This document shows positions 35,832 to 44,422 of a stretch of 64,000 nucleotides of DNA, one piece after another (the stretch's first letter is position 1; each line of letters begins with the position of its first letter). The position numbers and the translations under genes were made by a program. The DNA comes from RDYZ01 sp964518905 (GTDB lineage Bacteria > Cyanobacteriota > Cyanobacteriia > Cyanobacteriales > Geitlerinemataceae): the NCBI GenBank assembly GCA_964518905.1, contig CAZFJL010000013.1, positions 21,588 through 85,587 of the forward strand, given 5' to 3'. The notes under the pieces are model-generated. The model ran no database searches and was not told where the DNA came from. It saw nothing but the letters and a program-made list of their open reading frames with translations.

Positions 35832-35987
35832 CTAACGGAGGTATTGCGCTTCGGCTTCAAGTTGACGTAGAAGCTGATTATCACCCTTCTCACGAGCGGA
35901 TTCCATCCGACGCTCTAGAACTTTAATTAGGGTATTTCGATGTTCACGTGCAGCGTGTTGTTGCGATTTGCGACGGAGTCTAAGCAT
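35832..35987 (-). CDS. small basic, helical 51-residue protein
   Basis: The frame runs from ATG 35987 to TAG 35832 and encodes 51 residues. It starts MLRLRRKSQQHAAREHRNTL and ends LEAEAQYLR. It is rich in Arg, Glu, Gln and Leu, without hydrophobic or cysteine-rich segments, and should form one or two amphipathic helices. A strong terminator lies 60 bases downstream on its strand, and the gap between argJ and the next gene is otherwise empty, which supports a real gene. No clear Shine-Dalgarno motif precedes the ATG. Nucleic-acid or ribosome binding is a guess from its charge only. Confidence 0.7.
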   Translation of the reverse strand: MLRLRRKSQQHAAREHRNTLIKVLERRMESAREKGDNQLLRQLEAEAQYLR

Positions 35988-36282
35988 GGCGTTTATTGTG
36001 AGATTTTTTAAAGAGGTTGACCTTTGTGGCCATTCCTAACATAGCACTTTTAAGGGGTTTTCAGAAATTACTGTATTCCTCGATACAAAATTAAACAATT
36101 GTTGCTCTCCGATCGCTTTCCGTCTGACAAAAATGGGGAGAGCGATCCATGCGGTTTGTTGTCCTCAGCTTGAACAACTGGCTCAAGCTGAGGGGGATGC
36201 GTTTGCTCCGGGATTTGGTGGTGCGTCGCGATCGCGGCGGCGGGTGCGATGATGGAATGCGCTTGCATTTAGCCTTGAAGCC
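35988..36282. other. intergenic region between divergent genes
   Basis: About 295 bases with no recognised element. It must contain the promoters of the small minus-strand gene and of the plus-strand membrane protein. Confidence 0.5.
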
Positions 36283-36852
36283 ATGCCTGATATGCCCGAT
36301 CGCTCGCCTGCCGAATCTTCGACAGCAAAAAAAACATCATCCCCAATAGTGTCTCCCGCCTGGAACTGGAGCACTGTGATACCGGCGAGTTTGGCTATCC
36401 TGCTGGTCTTCGCGGCGGGACTTTGGGGTGGGTGGCGCGTGTGGCAGCAGCGCCAGCGAACGCTGCAATGCCAACAGACGATCGAGGTTGTTGATCGCGG
36501 TTATGTGCGTATCTTGGAGTTTCAGGGAACTGACCCCAGGGCGATCGAGACGTTAGCGAATAGCTTGCAGGTGATCGCGACAGATCTGCGGGTGTTGGAG
36601 CTATCTAATGAGCAAATTTCAGACTATCAAGCCCAGTTTGTTAGCCTGTATCAACAGCTTGGGGATGCCTACGGCAAGATGGCCGACGAAGTGCGGCGCA
36701 TTACCAGTGCCAAGCCGGATGCGGAAATGCTGAAGGAGCTGAAGCGATCGCAGGCCAACATCAAGCGCTACGGAGCCGACGCCCACGAAATCGCCCGCCA
36801 ACTGGAAACGCTGTCGTCTGAGTTTAATCGCTACTGCGCTGCCGGTCGTTGA
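36283..36852 (+). CDS. hypothetical membrane-anchored helical protein
   Basis: I do not recognise a characterised family. The 189-residue protein has a short polar N-terminus, one hydrophobic helix (PASLAILLVFAAGLWGGWRV, about residues 30-48), then about 135 mostly helical residues. Heptad-like stretches (EISDYQ.., KELKRSQANIKRYGADAHEI) suggest a coiled coil. The only cysteines are in the short segments after the anchor and near the end. It is probably an inner-membrane protein with its helical domain on one side, orientation uncertain. It is followed 40 bases later by a VOC-family gene. Confidence 0.65.
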   Translation: MPDMPDRSPAESSTAKKTSSPIVSPAWNWSTVIPASLAILLVFAAGLWGGWRVWQQRQRTLQCQQTIEVVDRGYVRILEFQGTDPRAIETLANSLQVIATDLRVLELSNEQISDYQAQFVSLYQQLGDAYGKMADEVRRITSAKPDAEMLKELKRSQANIKRYGADAHEIARQLETLSSEFNRYCAAGR

Positions 36853-36891
36853 GCTCTCGATCTCGAACCCACGTTAACTATTGAACTAGCG

Positions 36892-37359
36892 ATGCACCAT
36901 GCTTCGATTCGGACGGCGAACATTCACCGCGCGATCGCCTTTTATGAGCGGTTGGGGTTCGCGGTATCCGAGCGCTTCACGACGGGGTATACGCTGGCCT
37001 GCTGGATGGAGGGTCGCGAGGATCTGGACGGGCGCATTGAGTTGATCGAAATTCCCGAGCCGCAGCCCGCGCCGGATGCTTTCCATGATGAGCATTACGT
37101 CGGCTACTACCATCTCTCGTTTGACCTGAGCGATCGCGCGGCCTCTTTACCGGACTGGCTGGACGCGCTGCGATCGCGGTTTGAGCGATCGGCCACGTCC
37201 GAAACATCAGAAAATGCGGAAAATCCGGATGCGACGCTAACCGTTTTGCTCGAACCGCAACAGCAGCAAATCGGCACGGGGCTTTACGAGGTTGCGTTTA
37301 TCGCTGATGCGGATGGTTTACCGCTGGAACTGATTCGCCGCTTGACTGGGCTGTCGTGA
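36892..37359 (+). CDS. VOC-family (glyoxalase/dioxygenase-like) protein
   Basis: The 155-residue protein has the vicinal-oxygen-chelate beta-alpha-beta-beta-beta pattern. It starts MHHASIRTANIHRAIAFYER with LGFAVSERFT, then GRIELIEIPEPQP and VGYYHLSFDLSDRA. The second module ends YEVAFIADADGLPLELI. His and Glu residues at the expected metal positions (His in MHHASI/HLSF, Glu in IELIEI and LELI) suggest metal binding. It resembles lactoylglutathione lyase but is divergent, so the substrate is unassigned. It may be co-transcribed with the membrane protein upstream. Confidence 0.82.
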   Translation: MHHASIRTANIHRAIAFYERLGFAVSERFTTGYTLACWMEGREDLDGRIELIEIPEPQPAPDAFHDEHYVGYYHLSFDLSDRAASLPDWLDALRSRFERSATSETSENAENPDATLTVLLEPQQQQIGTGLYEVAFIADADGLPLELIRRLTGLS

Positions 37360-37437
37360 TTGATCGGTGATTCGTTAGGACGACTCAAAAAAGTGATCTG
37401 GCAACGTGCAATCGGGTTAGGACAGAATTCTAAATCA

Positions 37438-37494
37438 CCGTGGCGCGGGCTTCTAGCCTGCGAAAACCGGGCAGGCGAGACGCCCGCGCTACGG
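37438..37494. repeat. Family F element, copy 2
   Basis: CCGTGGCGCGGGC and GCCCGCGCTACGG, nearly complementary, enclose CTTCTAGCCTG and CAGGCGAGACGCC, the same interior as 31311-31367. Confidence 0.85.
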
Positions 37495-37513
37495 GTGTCT
37501 TAAACCCAATCGT

Positions 37514-38119
37514 TTATTCATCTTTCTGTAACTCTTCCAAAGCCGCTAGGGTGATTTCCAGGCTGAGTTTGGCGCGTTCAATTTTTGACAGGTCATCCCA
37601 GGCCACATCTTCGCTGACCGCCGATCGCGTCGATTGATCACGCATTGCGAGGGCATAGGGTCGTGCGATCGTGCGCCAATCATCCGACGACCAACCCGTA
37701 ATCGAACCATCCACACAGCTAATCAATTGCGCGATCGCCGCTTGACCACTGCGCTCGACCTTGCCCGTTAGTGCCGCAGCTCGATCGATGATGCTGTCGA
37801 GCAAATCCGCCGGAACGCGATCCCCAAAGCGTTCACGCAGGCGAGCCAAGGGTGACGTCACATCGGCAGTCTCGACGCTCGTTTGTTCCCAGAGGCCGTC
37901 AAGCGTACGAAAGAAACGGGCGGCTCCAGCCTCGATCGCTTCCTCCGTCCAGCCCAGATCGCCATCGTCGATCGTCAGGTCGCGGTCAAGCTGTGGGTGG
38001 AATTCGAGCGACTGCCAAGCGTAGGGGGAGTCGTCTTCGAGGTGCAGGCGATCGAGCAGGGCGAATTCAACCTGAGCTTTGACGGCGGAATCGGTGCGGT
38101 CGGGGGATGGGTTAGCCAT
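37514..38119 (-). CDS. conserved hypothetical cytoplasmic protein
   Basis: I do not recognise the family. The 201-residue protein is acidic, with no signal peptide or membrane segment. It contains LARLRERFGDRVPADLLDSI and a C-terminal helical stretch (DDLSKIERAKLSLEITLAAL). Three tryptophans lie in short turns (YAWQSLEF, GWTEEAIEAGAARFF, GWSSDDWRTIA). It reads as a folded, mainly alpha-helical protein. The gene is separated from its neighbours and no function can be inferred. Confidence 0.65.
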   Translation of the reverse strand: MANPSPDRTDSAVKAQVEFALLDRLHLEDDSPYAWQSLEFHPQLDRDLTIDDGDLGWTEEAIEAGAARFFRTLDGLWEQTSVETADVTSPLARLRERFGDRVPADLLDSIIDRAAALTGKVERSGQAAIAQLISCVDGSITGWSSDDWRTIARPYALAMRDQSTRSAVSEDVAWDDLSKIERAKLSLEITLAALEELQKDE

Positions 38120-38512
38120 GATTGAGATGCGATGCGCGTGGGGAGGATGATCGGAGGATCAAGGATGCTGTCGTTGTACGTTAGCCGAATACGTTAAGCG
38201 AGTGCTCTAACCGAAAAGGGGCAAGCTGATGAATTCGCGTATGCCGTTTTTTCAACTGTCCTACTCTACTAAACTACAAGGTCACCTTTGAATTTCCAGA
38301 TGTTCATCAAAATTTCGTTTGATGGGTTGCTTAGGATTGTCCTCACGTCTGAGTTGTCACGGTTTGGGCTTTTTTATGAGGAGTGATGGGAGAGTGTTGA
38401 ATATCAACGTTTAACCTCAACTCCCAGACCCTCAATTCCAACCGATATCAATTCTTTGTCCATGCTTGGATTGCAACAGAATTCCAACGCATTCCAATTC
38501 CAACCGGAGAAT
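38120..38512. other. intergenic region, no gene seen
   Basis: These 390 bases lie upstream of the hypothetical gene and downstream of nadE. They contain short AATTCCAAC-type reiterations near 38430-38510 but no convincing feature. Confidence 0.45.
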
Positions 38513-40243
38513 TTAAACCGACGTCGTCCGCCGTGCGGCGATCGGCATTCGCCAGCCCGTACCAAAGGCGCGATCGGTGATTTTCAGACCTGGAGCGGCC
38601 TGACGGCGTTTAAACTCGGCGCGGGTGACGAGGGTGATGATGCGCTCAACGGTGGCGCGATCGTGTCCGGCGGCGATGATTTGGTCGGCGGATTGGTGAC
38701 TGTGGACGAGGCGATCGAGGATGTCGTCGAGGGTGTCGTAGTCGGGTAGGGAGTCGCTGTCGCGCTGGTCGGGGCGTAGTTCGGCGCTGGGGGGTTTTTC
38801 GAGCACGTTACGCGGCACGATTTCATGATCACGATCGCCGCCACGATCGCGATTCAGCCATTCACACAGCGCATACACCCGCGTTTTCGGCACATCGGCA
38901 ATCACCGCCAGACCGCCATTCATATCGCCATAGAGCGTGCAATAGCCAACCGCAACCTCGGATTTATTGCCCGTTGACAGTAATAAATAGCCGAATTTAT
39001 TGGCGATCGCCATGAGCAGCGTGCCGCGAATCCGTGATTGTAAGTTCTCCTCTGCGACGCCCGGTTCGGTTCCGGCGAAGAGTGTTTCTAAGGACTGATC
39101 AAACCCGTTCATCATTGGCGCGATCGGCAGGGTTTGCGTTTTAATGCCGAGATTTTCTGCCAGGGCGATCGCGTCATCGACCGAGGCTTGGGAGGTGTAG
39201 GGCGACGACATCAAGACGCCGAGGACGTTTTCCGCGCCGAGGGCTTCCGCTGCGATCGCCGCCACCAGGGTGGAATCGATCCCGCCACTCAGCCCCAAAA
39301 TTGCCCGCGAAAATCCACATTTGCGGGCATAGTCGCCGACGCCCAGCACTAGCGCCGCCCAAATTTCGGCGTTGTCGTCGTCGGGGTAGGGCGCGATCGT
39401 GGCCGGTGTAGGGGTTTGGGTTTGGGTTTGGGTGGGGGAATCGATCGCGGCGCTGATCGCGTCGGTTTGGCAGTGGGCGGCGCGGGCGACGATCGCGCCG
39501 TTGCGATCGACCACGACGCTATTGCCATCAAAAATCAGATCATCGTTGCCGCCGACCTGGTTGGCATAGAAAATCGGCAGGTTGTAGCGCTGGGCGGCGT
39601 CACACAGCATTGCTTCGCGTAGCTTCTGTTTCCGCAGGGTATAGGGCGAAGCGGAGAGATTGACGATCGCATCGACGCCCGCTGCGGCGAGGTCGGCGAT
39701 CGGGTTGACGCGATAGTTGCGTTTGCCCCAAAAGGCTTCGTCGTTCCACAGGTCTTCGCAAATGGTCACGCCGATCGTCTGGGTTTGCCCTGCGGCGTTG
39801 AGCGTAAAAATATTGCGCGTTACATCCACATTCGGGTCTGGCTCGAAGTAGCGATTTTCGTCGAATACGTCGTAGGTCGGCAGCAATCGTTTATGGAAGA
39901 TTTTCGCGATCGCGCCGTGTTGTAGCAGCGCAATGCTGTTAAACAGGGCTTTGCCGCCTTCGCGATCGGCGTCGGGATTGCGGACGGCCATGCCCACGAG
40001 GACGGCGAGTTCGGGCGGCAGGCGACGGGCGAGGTCGCGGACGGTGGTGTCCATCGCGTCGATGAAGCTGGGGTCGAGCAGCAGGTCGCGGGGGGGGTAG
40101 CCGCAGATGGAGAGTTCGGGGGTGAGCAGGAGGGCGCTGTCGATCGCGTTTTGGGCGGCGTGCTGGGCGGCGGCGAGGATGCGATCGGCGTTGCCACTGA
40201 GGTCGCCGACGGTGGGGTTGAGCTGGGCGATCGCGATGTTCAT
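38513..40243 (-). CDS. nadE: NAD+ synthetase, glutamine-hydrolysing
   Basis: From ATG 40243 the protein has 576 residues; the frame continues 54 codons further upstream but MNIAIAQLNPTVGDLSGNAD is the family start. The N-terminal nitrilase-type glutaminase domain includes LTPELSICGYPPRDLL, the Lys in FHKRLLPTYDVFDENRYFEP and the nucleophilic Cys in GVTICEDLWNDEAFWG. The C-terminal synthetase domain has the ATP loop LGLSGGIDSTLVAAIAAEAL and LSTGNKSEVAVGYCTLYGDM. The enzyme amidates deamido-NAD with ammonia channelled from glutamine, the last step of NAD synthesis. Repetitive QTQTQTPTP between the domains is encoded by GT-rich DNA near 39412-39437. Confidence 0.96.
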   Translation of the reverse strand: MNIAIAQLNPTVGDLSGNADRILAAAQHAAQNAIDSALLLTPELSICGYPPRDLLLDPSFIDAMDTTVRDLARRLPPELAVLVGMAVRNPDADREGGKALFNSIALLQHGAIAKIFHKRLLPTYDVFDENRYFEPDPNVDVTRNIFTLNAAGQTQTIGVTICEDLWNDEAFWGKRNYRVNPIADLAAAGVDAIVNLSASPYTLRKQKLREAMLCDAAQRYNLPIFYANQVGGNDDLIFDGNSVVVDRNGAIVARAAHCQTDAISAAIDSPTQTQTQTPTPATIAPYPDDDNAEIWAALVLGVGDYARKCGFSRAILGLSGGIDSTLVAAIAAEALGAENVLGVLMSSPYTSQASVDDAIALAENLGIKTQTLPIAPMMNGFDQSLETLFAGTEPGVAEENLQSRIRGTLLMAIANKFGYLLLSTGNKSEVAVGYCTLYGDMNGGLAVIADVPKTRVYALCEWLNRDRGGDRDHEIVPRNVLEKPPSAELRPDQRDSDSLPDYDTLDDILDRLVHSHQSADQIIAAGHDRATVERIITLVTRAEFKRRQAAPGLKITDRAFGTGWRMPIAARRTTSV

Positions 40244-40660
40244 GGCCGATTTAGCGAGGGACTGCGGGGTTTGTCCTATTTTACGCGGGGGATTTTGGTG
40301 CGGGCGATCGAAATTATTCTGGGTTCGCGCGTGAGTTTGAGTTTTTTGATTATTTTGGATCATCAAAAAACACCGAAGCCCCAAAACCATAACGGTTATG
40401 GTCAAGCCAGCAGCGCGTCAGTCGCCCCAGTTAAAAATTGAATGGATCGCAGGCAGCGAGACCTTTGAGATTGTCAAAATCTCAAAGGTCTGAAGTCAAA
40501 CATTCAGTCAAATATTCAGTCAAACATTCAGACGTTGCACCAAAGATATGTATCGATTGTTGAGGGGTCAGGGAAAACCCCACACAGTTCGGCGACGAGG
40601 ATGTCACACTTTCTATAGTTAAAACTGTCGAATCATTCCCTTACGCAAGAGAGCAACCCC
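40244..40660. other. divergent promoter region of nadE and sdhA
   Basis: These 417 bases contain a family D hairpin (40459-40491) followed by direct repeats ATTCAGTCAAA.ATTCAGTCAAA (near 40502-40530). Promoters for both genes should be here, but no box is clear enough to call. Confidence 0.5.
40459..40491 (+). repeat. Family D hairpin repeat, copy 3
   Basis: 33 bp with arms AGACCTTTGA and TCAAAGGTCT, left flank AATGGATCGCAGGCAGCG and right flank GAAGTCA shared with copy 2. Located between nadE and sdhA. Confidence 0.85.
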
Positions 40661-42388
40661 ATGCTGGAACATGACGTCATCATTGTTGGCGGTGGCCTCG
40701 CCGGAACCCGCGCCGCCGTCGAGATCGCCCGATCGCGACCCGACGCCAATATCGCCGTCATCGCCAAAACCCACCCCATCCGATCGCACTCCGTCGCCGC
40801 CCAAGGCGGCATCGCCGCCACCCTCAAAAACGTCGATGACACCGATAGCTGGGAAGCCCACGCCTTCGACACCGTCAAAGGTTCCGACTACCTCGCCGAC
40901 CAAGACGCCGTCGCCCTCCTGACCCAGGAAGCCCCCAACGTCGTCATCGACCTCGAACACATGGGCGTTCTGTTCTCCCGGCTCGATGATGGCCGCATCG
41001 CCCAGCGTGCCTTTGGCGGGCACTCCCACCGCCGCACCTGCTACGCTGCCGACAAAACCGGCCACGCCATCCTGCACGAACTCGTCAATAACCTCAAACG
41101 CTACGGCGTCACGGTGTACGAAGAGTGGTACGTCATGCGGACGATCGTTGAGGGCGGCACGGCGAAAGGTCTCGTGGTCTACCACATCGAAACCGGACGC
41201 ATCGAAGTGATTCGCGCTCGCGCGGTGATGCTTGCCACCGGTGGTTATGGCCGTGTGTTTAATACGACATCGAACGATTATGCCTCCACCGGCGACGGGC
41301 TCGCGATGGCGGCGCAGTGCGGCTTGCCATTGGAAGATATGGAATTTGTGCAGTTTCACCCGACGGGGCTGTATCCGGCGGGGGTGCTGATTTCTGAGGC
41401 GGTGCGCGGCGAAGGGGCATATCTGCGGAATGTGAACGGCGATCGCTTCATGGAAAACTACGCGCCGAACCAGATGGAACTCGCGCCTCGTGACATCACC
41501 TCGCGGGCGATCACCCTGGAAGTTCGCGCCGGTCGTGGGGTCAAGCTCGACGGTTCAGCGGGTGGCCCCTTCGTCCATCTGGATCTGCGCCACATGGGTC
41601 GCGAGAAGATCATGGAGCGTGTACCGTTTTGTTGGGAAGAGGCGTACCGTTTAGCGGGCGTCGATGCTGCCGAGGAGCCGATGCCGGTTCGTCCGACGGC
41701 GCATTATTCCATGGGCGGCATTCCGGTGAATACGCGCGGACAGGTGCGATCGAGCGCCGACGGGCTAACCCACGCGCTCTACGCGGCGGGTGAGTGTGCC
41801 TGTGTCTCGGTGCATGGCGCGAACCGGCTCGGGAGCAATTCGCTACTCGAATGTGTGGTGTACGGCAAACTGACGGGCGCGGCGATCGCGGAGGATCTGC
41901 CGACCTATAAGCAGCCGGAGATCGACGAGGCGAAATATATTGCCGAGGCCAAAGCTCGCATCCAGGGTTTGCTCGATCGGCGCGATGGCGAACGGATCGA
42001 CGCCGTGCGTCAGGATTTGCAAGACTGCATGAGCGAGCATTGCAGCGTCTTTCGTACTGATGAAGTGATGCGCGAGGGGCTGGAGCGGTTAAACGCAATT
42101 TGCGATCGGGCGGGTCGTGTGGTGCTGGGCGATCGGGGTACGCTCTGGAATACGGAGCTGATCGAAGCGATGGAAATCGAAAGCCTGACTGTAGTGGCGC
42201 AAACGATTTTGCATTCGGCCTTGCAACGTCAGGAAAGCCGGGGCGCTCATTCCCGCGAGGATTTCCCGAAACGCGACGATGGTAAATTCCTCAAGCACAC
42301 CCTGGCCTACTACTCGCCTGCTGGCGTTGAGATTACGCATATGCCGGTCGCCTTGGGTATGTTTGAGCCGAAGGAACGGAAATATTAG
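40661..42388 (+). CDS. sdhA: succinate dehydrogenase / fumarate reductase flavoprotein subunit
   Basis: The 575-residue flavoprotein starts with the Rossmann motif DVIIVGGGLAGTRAAVEIA. It then has the FAD-attachment region PIRSHSVAAQGGIAATLKN, and active-site segments GGHSHRRTCYAADKTGHAIL, FHPTGLYPAGVLISEAVRGE and GCVSVHGANRLGSNSLLECV-like AGECACVSVHGANRLGSNSL. Together these define the class that oxidises succinate in thylakoid or cytoplasmic membrane electron transport of cyanobacteria. No sdhB or anchor gene is adjacent, which is usual in cyanobacteria. Confidence 0.94.
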   Translation: MLEHDVIIVGGGLAGTRAAVEIARSRPDANIAVIAKTHPIRSHSVAAQGGIAATLKNVDDTDSWEAHAFDTVKGSDYLADQDAVALLTQEAPNVVIDLEHMGVLFSRLDDGRIAQRAFGGHSHRRTCYAADKTGHAILHELVNNLKRYGVTVYEEWYVMRTIVEGGTAKGLVVYHIETGRIEVIRARAVMLATGGYGRVFNTTSNDYASTGDGLAMAAQCGLPLEDMEFVQFHPTGLYPAGVLISEAVRGEGAYLRNVNGDRFMENYAPNQMELAPRDITSRAITLEVRAGRGVKLDGSAGGPFVHLDLRHMGREKIMERVPFCWEEAYRLAGVDAAEEPMPVRPTAHYSMGGIPVNTRGQVRSSADGLTHALYAAGECACVSVHGANRLGSNSLLECVVYGKLTGAAIAEDLPTYKQPEIDEAKYIAEAKARIQGLLDRRDGERIDAVRQDLQDCMSEHCSVFRTDEVMREGLERLNAICDRAGRVVLGDRGTLWNTELIEAMEIESLTVVAQTILHSALQRQESRGAHSREDFPKRDDGKFLKHTLAYYSPAGVEITHMPVALGMFEPKERKY

Positions 42389-42423
42389 GCCACAATTCTG
42401 AAGTTGAATCCCGAGATGCCAGA

Positions 42424-42452
42424 AGTCCGAGTTTTTCAAACACTCGGACTTC
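42424..42452. other. hairpin downstream of sdhA
   Basis: AAGTCCGAGT and ACTCGGACTT, ten-base complementary arms around TTTTCAAAC. No T-tract follows, so it may be an mRNA 3'-end stabiliser or a short repeat rather than a classical terminator. Confidence 0.5.
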
Positions 42453-42463
42453 TAACCCCCCCA

Positions 42464-42510
42464 GGGCAAACGCATTCTCGGATGACCCTCACCCTAAATC
42501 CCTCTCCCAT
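42464..42510. repeat. Family C element, partial copy
   Basis: GGGCAAACGCATTCTC matches the 16-base terminus of the family C element with one change, followed by GACCCTCACCCTAAATCCCT. The rest of the element is missing, so this is a truncated copy between sdhA and the ABC-F gene. Confidence 0.8.
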
Positions 42511-42607
42511 CGCTTTTCCATGCCTCGTAACGCACCGACGATCGAGGCGGTACACTGTAGTTAACTTTTGTGTCACTCCTTCGCCCACCTTTCCCCGCGA
42601 TATTTCT

Positions 42608-44338
42608 ATGCTTCGACTTGAGCGCATCAGCAAAATTTACCCCGGTAACGAAGTCCTGCGAAATGTCACGTGGGAAGTGAAGGCAGGCGATCGCATTGGC
42701 CTCGTCGGCGCGAACGGTGCGGGTAAATCCACGCAGATGAAAATCGCGGCGGGTCAGCTCGAACCCACGAAGGGCGAAATTGTCCGACCGCCGAGCTTGA
42801 ATATTGCTTATCTCAACCAAGAATTTGAGGTCGATCCGAGCCGCACGGTGCGTGAAGAGCTGTGGACGGTATTTGAGGAAGCAAACCGGGTACAGCACGC
42901 GATCGATGCGCTGACCTACGAGATGGAGAATGCCGACGCTCATGAACTCGACAAACTAATTAACGACCTCGATCGGCTCCAGCGTCAGTTTGAAGCGCTC
43001 GACGGCTACAACCTCGAAGCGCAGATCGATAAGGTACTGCCGGATGTGGGCTTCACGCCGGAAGATGCCGATCGCAAGGTGGGCGACTTTAGCGGCGGCT
43101 GGCAGATGCGGATTGGTTTTGCGAAAATTTTGCTGCAAGATCCCGACATTTTGCTACTCGACGAGCCGACCAACCACCTCGATCTCGAAAGCATCGAATG
43201 GCTCGAAGGCTATCTCAAGGGCATGAAAACGCCGATGGTGATTATTTCCCACGATCGCCAATTTCTCGACTTACTTTGCACCCAAGTGGTCGAAACCGAG
43301 CGCGGCGTTTCGACGACCTATCTGGGGAACTACACCCAATATCTCGAACAGAAAGAAGAGAATCTCTCCTCGCAACTGTCGGCCTACGAACGTCAGCAAA
43401 AAGACATTAAGAAACAGCAAGAATTCGTCGATCGATTCCGCGCTAGCGCGACGCGCAGTACCCAGGCAAAAAGCCGCGAACGTCAGCTCGACAAAATTGA
43501 ACGTATCGACGCACCAACCGCCCGCGTCAAAACGCTGCAATTCCAATTTCAGCCCGCGCCGCGCAGTGGCCGCGAGATTGTCACCGTCGAAAAGATGACC
43601 CATGCCTATGGTGAAAAGCTGCTGTTTTTGGACGCGAATTTGTTTGTGGAACGGGGCGATCGGATTGCCTTTCTCGGCCCCAACGGCGCGGGTAAATCAA
43701 CGCTGTTGCGCCTGATTGCGGGTAAGGAAAAACCTGATGAAGGCAACGTTGAGATGGGTAAACACAGCGTGTTGCCCAGCTATTTTGAGCAAAACCAAGC
43801 TGAAGCGCTCGATCTGACGCTGACGGTGCTGGAAACGATCCACCGGGAGGTACCGGAATGGAAAAACGAAGAGGTTCGGACGCTGCTCGGTCGCTTCTTG
43901 TTTAGTGGCGAACAGGCATTAAAACCGGTGTCGGCGCTGAGTGGTGGCGAAAAAGCGCGGCTCGCGTTGGCGAAAATGTTGCTGCAACCGGCGAACCTGC
44001 TGATGCTCGACGAGCCGACGAACCACTTGGATATTCCGGCGAAGGAGATGCTCGAAGATGCCCTGTGTAACTACGATGGAACGGTGTTGATCGTGTCGCA
44101 CGATCGCTTCTTTATCTCGCGGACGGCGAACAAAATCGTCGAGCTGATCGATGGTGAGCTGAAAGTTTATAACGGCGACTATCAGTATTATCTAGAGAAA
44201 AAAGAGGAGGAAAAACTCAACCAAGCGGCGGCCTTAAAGAAAGCTGAACAGGATAAAAAAGAGGAGGAAAAACGCGCCAAACAAAAAGAGAAAGAAGCTG
44301 AACGCAAGGGCAAGAAAAAGCAAAAGCTGTCGGCTTAA
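42608..44338 (+). CDS. ABC-F family ATPase (Uup/EttA-like)
   Basis: From ATG 42608 the protein has 576 residues. An open frame begins 68 codons upstream inside a repeat and is discarded. Two ABC domains have Walker A GANGAGKST and GPNGAGKST, signatures FSGGWQMRIGFAKIL and LSGGEKARLALAKML, and Walker B LLLDEPTNHLD in the first. The linker is a charged P-site tRNA interaction-like helix (residues about 240-300). There is no transmembrane domain, so it is a soluble translation-associated ATPase. A Lys/Glu-rich C-terminal coiled coil (EKKEEEKLNQAAALKKAEQD) is typical of Uup. The exact subfamily is undecided. Confidence 0.92.
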   Translation: MLRLERISKIYPGNEVLRNVTWEVKAGDRIGLVGANGAGKSTQMKIAAGQLEPTKGEIVRPPSLNIAYLNQEFEVDPSRTVREELWTVFEEANRVQHAIDALTYEMENADAHELDKLINDLDRLQRQFEALDGYNLEAQIDKVLPDVGFTPEDADRKVGDFSGGWQMRIGFAKILLQDPDILLLDEPTNHLDLESIEWLEGYLKGMKTPMVIISHDRQFLDLLCTQVVETERGVSTTYLGNYTQYLEQKEENLSSQLSAYERQQKDIKKQQEFVDRFRASATRSTQAKSRERQLDKIERIDAPTARVKTLQFQFQPAPRSGREIVTVEKMTHAYGEKLLFLDANLFVERGDRIAFLGPNGAGKSTLLRLIAGKEKPDEGNVEMGKHSVLPSYFEQNQAEALDLTLTVLETIHREVPEWKNEEVRTLLGRFLFSGEQALKPVSALSGGEKARLALAKMLLQPANLLMLDEPTNHLDIPAKEMLEDALCNYDGTVLIVSHDRFFISRTANKIVELIDGELKVYNGDYQYYLEKKEEEKLNQAAALKKAEQDKKEEEKRAKQKEKEAERKGKKKQKLSA

Positions 44339-44366
44339 TCGATCGAAACTTCCAAGCCGCGACGTT

Positions 44367-44399
44367 AGACCTTGGAGGTTTTGAAAACCTCAAAGGTCT
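44367..44399 (-). repeat. Family D hairpin repeat, copy 4
   Basis: 33-bp copy with arms AGACCTTGGAGG and CCTCAAAGGTCT, in minus orientation, in the 84-base gap between the convergent ABC-F and Argonaute genes. It may serve as the terminator of one of them. Confidence 0.85.
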
Positions 44400-44422
44400 C
44401 GCTCCCTACGATCAATGACATT

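Noticed and set aside
40244..40405. 54-codon N-terminal extension of NadE
   Set aside because: No homology to the family N-terminus, which begins exactly at ATG 40243.
40619..41359. 246-codon frame antisense to sdhA
   Set aside because: Its length follows from GC-rich third positions of sdhA, and it has no domain of its own. The same holds for long antisense frames in nadE, the Argonaute and the C-terminal part of the EF-G-like gene.
42404..42607. 68-codon N-terminal extension of the ABC-F protein
   Set aside because: The segment is encoded by a hairpin and a truncated family C repeat; family homology starts at ATG 42608.
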